NCBI GenBank assembly: GCA_029891385.1
Contig: CM057233.1
Coordinates: 9,365,460-9,429,459 of the forward strand
Length of the DNA stretch: 64,000 nucleotides
Reading direction: 5' to 3'
Source: Erythroxylum novogranatense
Taxonomy: Eukaryota; Streptophyta; Magnoliopsida; Malpighiales; Erythroxylaceae
Part shown: piece by piece, positions 57,335 through 64,000 of the stretch
Layout of the letters: every line of letters starts with the position of its first letter
Position numbering within the stretch: the stretch's first letter is position 1
Program-made: the position numbers and the translations under genes
Notes under the pieces: generated by a model
The model's database searches: none
Told to the model about the DNA's origin: nothing
The model's input: only the letters and a program-made list of their open reading frames with translations

Positions 57335-58610
57335 TGTTGGGCCCCGATTCGCATTAAGCATGTTTTCTTTATTTGGAGGATTAGTTTGCCAATTCCTTTT
57401 AATTAGAATAATTTGGGAGTTTTAGTACTTAGTTAATAGAAATTAATTGAAGGGATTTAGTTAAAAATTAGAAGTTTAATAAATTGTTAGAAGTAAAAGA
57501 ATAATTTAGTGTGAAGGCATTTGAGGAAGTCCATAATTGTTTTAGGCTTAAGGTTTATAAGATGGGCTTTTAGCCCATTTCAAATGTCATTAAATAAGTA
57601 AAAGAATTGATTTTAAATGAGAATCAAGAGGAGTTGCCGTATGGAGAAGGGTAGAGTCACAAAATTTGCAAGGAAAATAAAAGAGTTAGTGAAATGACGT
57701 AGTTTTGGAGGAAGGGGCTTAGGTTTTATAAGTTAGAAATAAGACTTATCTAAGTCTTTTAAGAAGACTTACGAAACTACCTAAGAGAAAGGAGAAGAGA
57801 AGACTTTCGGCTATGTGAAGAGGAGAAGAAGAAGAAGAAGAAAAGAGTTTGGGTTTTGTGATTTTCTTGCTTTAGAGAAGGGATTCTAAGAGTTTCTTTG
57901 AGAAGAAAAAAGAAGAGGAAGGTTTAATCCTTAATTAGAAGCAAAATCAGATTTTCGTGGGCTCTAAGGTAAGAGAATTTCGAAATTCTTGGGTATTTTA
58001 GGTAGGTTTTGGTTTAAATAGCTTAGTTTAGGTATGGGTAAAGTTAGGTAGAGGTTAATTCAAGTTTTCCTTTCCTTAGAAATGTTCGATTTTGATATCC
58101 TATGTTCTTATGGGATAATTATGCTTAATGAAGGTGAATTAAGGCAATTGGAGGAAGAGCCAAGGTCATTTGACCGTCCTACAAGCTAAAGGAATTTAAG
58201 GTGGGTGATTCCTTAATAATTGAGTTAATGGGTATATTACCGTTTTTATAATAAATGCGAATTAAGGTTTCCAATGACATAGAATTTTTGTAGGAATTAC
58301 TGTTGGTGATGTTTTGAACTTGTACGTCATGTTCTTTGATTATGAATTTATGTTGAAATGATTTGTTTAATGACTTGTTAAGTGGAAAAGATGAAAACCT
58401 GTGATTTCGGAAAAAGATCGCCATTTTGGCAATTTGTGTGAAAATGAATTTGTAAATTCCAGTTGAGGCAATTGGTTTTGAATTGTGTGAATTATATGCT
58501 TTCTTTGGGTTTGTGGTGGTCCCATTTGAGTCAGGTGCACCTGTCTATTCATAGGCTTCTCCCGCCTGCCCGCTAGTGGCATCGAAGTTCCTTTCAAGGA
58601 CTCCCATCAG
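57335..58610 (+). mobile_element. T-main 3' LTR, left part
   Basis: It starts TGTTGGGCCCCGATTCGC directly after the polypurine tract. It includes a purine-rich GAAGAGGAGAAGAAGAAG leader near 57815. At 58610 a 3.6-kb solo LTR interrupts it, and it resumes at 62216. The matching 5' LTR is not in the window. Confidence 0.88.
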
Positions 58611-61600
58611 TGTTGGGACCCGATCCGGAGACCGACGCCCCAACCCAAAAACGGAAAACGAATACGAATACAAACCAATATGAATCGAATCAAAGCAAGG
58701 AAACGAAACATAAGGCTCAAATCAGATACGAAGCAAACTTCGGATCACAAAGCTCAACAAATCATTAATGAATCGAAAGCAAATCGAATCGAAACCAATT
58801 TCTGATACGTAACAAAACGGAGCCGACATCCGTGAACAAGTATCAAAGAAAGCGTTTGCGTTGGAAACCTTAAGACTATCAGTCAAAACTAATCCAATCC
58901 GTGTACATTTTTTTTCTTTCTTTCTTTCTTTCATTTTCATTCCATCTCTTACAAGTGACTTCAATATCCTCAATCCAATAACATTCACATACAATCGCAC
59001 TATCCAACGTCCAATACCCGTTCATTCACATTTCTCCATATACAAATCATGCTTATATCTCATTGGACATACACAAGTTATATAACATATCCATGCAATA
59101 CCATAACTCAATAGCCTCATCCAAACCTCATAAATACAATTACGATTTATACACCATTTCATAAATCAAAGCTTTATACAAATCATAGTGGCATTTTCAA
59201 GCCTTATACATTACCCATAACCCTAAACCAAAGTACACAATACACAACGATTCTAGACTTCTCAGCAACCATCTAACTTAACAATAATACAATATAAACA
59301 CATGCAAACAGAAATCTTCATTTTCTTTCACCCGATCTTCTTCTCATCACCTGTGGATGGGAATGAAGGGGGGTGAGCTTTACAGCCCGTGGGTAACAGT
59401 TTATAACAAATATATAAGCAAAATCCTTGAAATTCTTTTTCTTTTCTGGTCTTAAAAAACATTTCTTTGAAATCTGTAAAGCACATTTTCAAAAAGTACT
59501 TTTCTCATTGTAGCCAAAATCGCCATTTGCAAAACATATGATTTTTAGGCTTTCAGCCATAAACTCATAAATTTATAAACATGAATGCATCAACTTGGCA
59601 ATTCATAGATGCAATGGCAATTCACATATGGAATGCACAACACATGGCTCGAGAGTTCCATAAACACGACGGAAACTGAAGTTTACCGTAAACACATGGC
59701 TCTTTCTATGATTGCATACCAAAAGCATCAAAATGCTCTCGCCCACACAAAAGCATATAAGCAATGCTCAAGATCATTTATCAAAATGCTCTTTCTTTCG
59801 AATATACGAAATGCCATGAAATCTTTCGAGGCATAACACAAATGTAATCATCAAAAGCTCATGTATGGAATTAATGATGATTTTTCAAATTATTCACACA
59901 ATGATGCAACACTTATGATGCAATTGAAATCAGAAAAATCTCTTTATTTAAAGAAAGCAGTAGTGGCTTATAAATTCAAATTATAAACACATTACCCACC
60001 TCGATTCGATGCTAGAAAGTTATTCCTAGCTCCAATTTGTCCATTGGTTCCTTCTTTCTTCCAATATAACTTCACCTCATTTATCCTCCATTTTCAGATT
60101 TTCTTGGTTCAAGATGAAGCTCTCTTCATCCTCCGCCTTTCTCTCTCTTAGAATGACATCAAAATCACTCTTCAAGTGGTAGAAAAATCGAGCCCTAGCT
60201 TTCTCCCATTTTTCTCCACCGAAGCTTGCTCTCCCTTCTCTCTTCTCTCTTCTCTCTTATTTTCTTTTCTTTTGTTCAAGTGTCGTTCCTCACTTAAAGA
60301 AACAATAGCTCAATCCTTTTTATAGTGTCATGTCATTTAATGAATGGGGAATGACCCATAAGCCCCTCCATTTAAGCCTATAAACTTAACCCTTTAAGTA
60401 AACTTCCAAAATTGCCCCTCCATTGGTCTTTAAAACTGACATCTTGTATGATTATTTCGATCAGATAAATGAAGCCATTTGACAAAACTTTCTTCTAGAT
60501 AAATGTTCCTCTATGTCTTATGAATCCAATGCTTCAAGAATCAGATCGATCCGAGCTTTATAGCTCAAGATATCTTCAAAATACTAAAGTTTGTTCTGCA
60601 GACCCGAGGCTGAACATTATACCTAACTTCCAAACCGAATTTGGAAGTCTTAGAGACTAAATTATAGCTCGACTTCTTCATAACATTTGTAGCTCCATGT
60701 CTCTAGTTTAATTTACAAAAAAAATCAGATCAATCGGAGCTCTATCAACCGAGATATATCCAAAATACTAAACACTGTTCAAACTTTTACAACCGATCAG
60801 CTCACTTTGATTGGGTCGATCTTTTCCCGTTTAATTCCAAAATCGATCTATATAGTATGAAAAGATAGAAAAAATGTCTTAGGAATCCAACGCTTCAAAA
60901 ATCGGCTCAATCGGAGGTCTACTCAAAAAGTTATGGCCAAAAGAAAGAAGAGGGGTCAAAAACACAAAAGCGAGCGATGATGTCAAGACAGACGAATTAA
61001 ATGCGTGATGACGTCAAGACAGACGTTAAAAATTGCTCTGTGATGATGTCATCACAGACGAAGATGACGTCATCACAGACGAAAAATGAAGACTAACTTC
61101 GTCTGACCCCTTTTTCCAGAACATCCCTACTTAGAAAGATCATAACTTTCTACTCAAAACTCCAAATAAGACACGGTTTGATTCGTTGGAAAGCTAAGAG
61201 ACAGATCTAAAATTTTCAAGAAGGACTCAAAGGCAAACTCAGTCTTTAAAGGGGTCAAAAATGTACTCAAAGATGACCCATCGATAATCTCCTCAAAACT
61301 TTACACAGTACCTCAACTTGTAAACATCATAACTTTTTACGCAGAACTCCAAATAAGACAAACTTGGTGTCTATAGAACGGTAACGAAACTCTCTACAAC
61401 TTTCATGAAGACCTTAAAAATTAGAAAGACCTCTAAATGGGTCAAAAACTCCATGCAAACTGACTGGTCGATCAACCCCACACTAAACAACATCAGAACT
61501 TCTAAAAATCATAACTTCTCGCCCCGATATCAAAAAATTTCATACTTTATGGCGTTAGAAAGCTGGAAACATGAGCTACAACTTTCATTAAGACCACTTT

Positions 61601-62215
61601 GGCCAAATATATCTAGATCAGTACAGATTTGCCATTGAAGTTTCTAACACCATTCTAACACATCAACTTCACATATCAACACATCACCACAAACTCTTCA
61701 ACTAATTCCTCTCAAACACAATACACACAAATCTATACACAATTGATCTTTCATATCCATGTATAAATCCATGTCTCATTAACATCATAAGATAAATGTT
61801 TATAAAATTAAATGGCATTCCAAGCCATATTACAACATCGAGATTCAAGTCCAAGTACAAAAGATACAAAACTCCACCATTCTCCACATATGACTGAAAT
61901 CTTATTCTTACAATAATCTAACTTAAAACACCACATGCATAACCAAACAAATTGTCTTTACTTTCTAATTTCTTCAAAATTTTACACTTTCACTTTCTAT
62001 TTCTTGATTTCAACTTCCATTTCAATCCACTCATCCACTTGAACTTTCATAACCCATACAAATCTATTTGAAACCCAAAGTTATCAAATCAAACAAATAT
62101 TTTCTCATCAATTTCCTTAAGGAAAAAAATCTATAACTCCATTCATATACAAAAAAATCTTATCAAATTTTTATTTTCATATTTCCAATTTCTACTAAAA
62201 GATCGGGGTCCAACA
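58611..62215 (-). mobile_element. Solo LTR, Tekay-type family 3, 3.6 kb, TSD ATCAG/ATCGG
   Basis: On the minus strand it starts TGTTGGACCCCGATC (62215) and ends GATCGGGTCCCAACA (58611). Its flanks are ATCAG and ATCGG, one mismatch, consistent with a decayed target duplication. No internal domain is present. Its U3 has the repeated modules of the other LTRs (60480-61620) and TGACGTCA-containing repeats. A TATAAAAAGG box is on the minus strand near 60318-60327, before a purine-rich leader (60200-60260). Confidence 0.9.
60955..61085. repeat. Repeats of GATGACGTCATCACAGACGAA
   Basis: GATGATGTCAAGACAGACG, GATGACGTCAAGACAGACG, GATGATGTCATCACAGACGAA and GATGACGTCATCACAGACGAA occur in sequence. The full form contains the palindrome TGACGTCA, the classic bZIP (TGA/CREB-type) binding core. 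A matching TGTGATGACGTCATC is in the family-2 solo LTR at 41104-41118. Confidence 0.85.
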
Positions 62216-64000
62216 ATCGGTCACGGCTACACATGTCCGCTTTGCGAAAATGTGTAGTACGTTCCGCTTCGGATCCACCCGAACCACTTTGTTTGTGAAT
62301 TTGTGATTTGCTAGGTTACTTTTGTGATATGTTAAGTTTGTAAATTGTTTCGAAGTGAGAAATGTTTTTAAAAGACTTGAAAAGTGAAATTGATTTTATT
62401 AATGTGATATTGCTTTGAACATGAAAGAATGAATAACGGTGTTTGTTTATATTCTCGTTTATTAAGTTATTACCCACGAAGCCGTCGAGCTCACTCCCCA
62501 TTTTCCCTCCACAGGTGTCGAGCGAGAAACCGAGTCACCGCATCGAGATTGAGGCAACTCCGATGCATTTTGCTTTTGAAGTTATGTTTTGAGAAATCAA
62601 AGCATTAGCTTGTTCTTTGTAATTTTACTTTTGTTATTTTGGGATGTAATCGGGCTAAATGCCCTCTGAAGCGTTGTATTGACTTGTTTTCATGTAAATA
62701 TAACAGTTTCGAAGCTTAAATGTACCTTGTATACATTTTCAAAGAATGTATAGTTGTGTGGTTAAACTTGACAAAAGAAAGAGTAAAGTTGGTTTATTTT
62801 ATGTTTTGGAAGCTAATAAAATCCTAGGAGTGTGCTACTGCCTTTGATTGGAAGTATATTGGGTTTGAGTTGTGTTATAGAAGTTAGAAGAATGAGTTTT
62901 TATGCAGGTTGATGAGTTGGATTGAAGATTTTGGCTAGAGCATTTTTAGGGGAAGTGCTGTCCAATTTTTCTCAAATTGGACAGAAACTTGTTTTGGGTT
63001 TTAGAGTATTTTAGAGTGAGATTTTCAATGATATGCCTTCTTGAAGATTGTAGTGCATGATTAGAGCTTTCCAATGACATAAAGTTTGTCACATTCGGAC
63101 TTAAAATGAAAAAGTTATGAGAGGTGAAAGGTTTCAGCTACTATTGTTGTCCACTAAAATTTTGCAGAATCTTTGGAGGGGTTTATGACCCTCTTAGAGA
63201 CAGATTTGATTTTTACTTTCTTTATAGAAAATGTAGATTTTCTTCTCCTCTTTCCAATGAGGTATAATTGGTCAAATTTAGACTTAGGATGAAGAAGTTA
63301 TGAGGTTGAGAAGATGACAGTTACTATTCATTTGAATTGAGTTACTGTTTTATTGAATTTTTGCAGTAACTTTGAGAGTGTTTTTACGTTTCTAAATGGT
63401 TGAATTAACTTTTTCTCTCTTCATGAAACTTGTATATAATCCTTTCTTCTTTATATTGAGGTATTCTATGCCTTATTTCGAGTTAGGAGTAAAAAGTTAT
63501 GGGGATTAGACCTAGTTCAGTTACTGTTCATTTAGCAATTTTGGACAGAACCTTTGGGAGGGTTTTTCACCCCTTTAGAGCTTGTTTTGATTTTTCCATC
63601 CTTCATAGAACATGTATATTATCTTTTCCCCTTTCCAATGAGGTATCATTTGCAATTATTGGAGTTAGGAATAAAAAGATATGAGGTTAGGAATGTTGAC
63701 AGTTACTGTTCATTGAGCCAAATTACTGTTCAATTGATTTTCACTTAGGCTGAAACTTTGAGAGTGTTTTTACCCCTTTAAATGATTGAATTGATTTTTA
63801 CTTCCTTCATGAAACTTGTAGGTCATCTTCTTATCTTTCCAATGAGATAAAATGTGTCATTTTTAGACTTATGTGCTAAAAGATATGAATTTTCAAATTC
63901 TTGGCATTGTATAGGGAACTTGAATTTAGTGGCAGCAACTTTGAAGTAATTTTGACCCTCTTAATGGCTAAAGTAGTTTTTAAATCCTTCTAGGAAGTTG
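62216..64000 (+). mobile_element. T-main 3' LTR, right part (runs off window)
   Basis: It continues the LTR left at 58610, with 'CACGGCTACACATGTCCGC', 'CCACGAAGCCGTCGAGCTCACTCCCC' (62472-62497) and the '…GGTGTCGAGCG' block. I do not find the expected terminus (…CCAACA) before 64000, so the LTR end lies beyond the window. The last kilobase is a degenerate tandem array. Confidence 0.7.
62980..63990 (+). repeat. Degenerate ~240-bp tandem array
   Basis: The order 'TTTGGGAGGGTTTTTCACCCCTTTAGAG', '…TTGATTTTTAC.TTC.TTCATAGAA..TGTAGATT.TCTTC', 'CTTTCCAATGAGGTATAA', 'TTAGGA.TAAAAAG.TATGAGGTT', 'ACAGTTACTGTTCATTGA' recurs about four times (near 62985, 63180, 63400, 63550 and 63755), with strong divergence between copies. 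Confidence 0.8.

Noticed and set aside
56636..57357. 158- and 172-codon frames rich in Phe, Arg and Leu
   Set aside because: The first ~75% lies inside the solo LTR at 55530-57069 and looks like translated LTR. Only the end (from 57075) is genuine T-main chromodomain.

Overview
This window is repeat-rich nuclear DNA from a flowering plant, most likely a eudicot. The evidence is: AT-rich intergenic composition; Ty3/gypsy elements of the plant-only Tekay/Del (chromodomain) and Tat/Athila types; Ty1/copia elements primed by initiator tRNA-Met; a TS-type SINE remnant; plant hAT and PIF/Harbinger-like DNA transposons; and no operon-like gene packing. I recognise no intact host gene. Nearly everything that can be identified is a transposable element in some state of decay, nested several layers deep. 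The species cannot be read from the sequence.

Layout. 1-4322: minus-strand Tekay-type 5' LTR fragment with its primer-binding site, joined to a minus-strand Tat/Athila-like LTR, then the end of another Tekay-like LTR. 4949-8243: a 3.3-kb PIF/Harbinger-like DNA transposon flanked by TTA. 9158-9568: a MITE candidate. 10266-11694 and 11831-15729: two solo LTRs (copia; Tekay-type family 2) with perfect target-site duplications (TSDs). 16015-16140: SINE remnant. 17271-18900: hAT transposase pseudogene. 20142-21165: LINE reverse-transcriptase pseudogene. 21201-34186: a Tat/Athila-like element (A1) with a degraded gag and no pol. Its 5' LTR is split by a 7.7-kb Tekay-type remnant (LTR 3.6 kb), which itself holds a SIRE-like copia solo LTR (24402-25550). 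A1 lies in the LTR of an opposite-strand Athila-like element (A2; 34187-38766 and interior to the right). A2 also holds a 3.4-kb solo LTR (34973-38401) and a 3.1-kb solo LTR (39911-42995). 43440-44160: a compact cluster of tRNA-derived SINE-like units in head-to-head and head-to-tail orientation. 44166-64000+: a Tekay-type chromovirus (T-main) whose gag-protease segment is inverted relative to its RT-RNaseH-integrase. T-main is further split by a complete 8.2-kb Ty1/copia element (46882-55036), a 1.5-kb solo LTR in its chromodomain (55530-57069), and a 3.6-kb solo LTR (58611-62215) inside its own 3' LTR, which runs off the window.

TSDs could be read for six solo LTRs without mismatch (CAATC, CTTCT, AGAAG, GGTAA, AAAAT, TCAGA), for one solo LTR with one mismatch (ATCAG/ATCGG), for one full-length copia element (GTGTT), and for A1 with one mismatch (TACAG/TATAG). 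Together these order the insertions. The window therefore looks like a pericentromeric or otherwise silenced region shaped by repeated nested insertion, LTR-LTR recombination to solo LTRs, and C-to-T/G-to-A decay. The less usual signals are non-coding. They are the SINE-like palindromic cluster at an inversion breakpoint, sequence modules shared by otherwise different Tekay LTR families, and clusters of short palindromes (CACGATCGTGG, AAGTCGACTT, AGTCGACT, TGACGTCA) inside LTRs or leaders.
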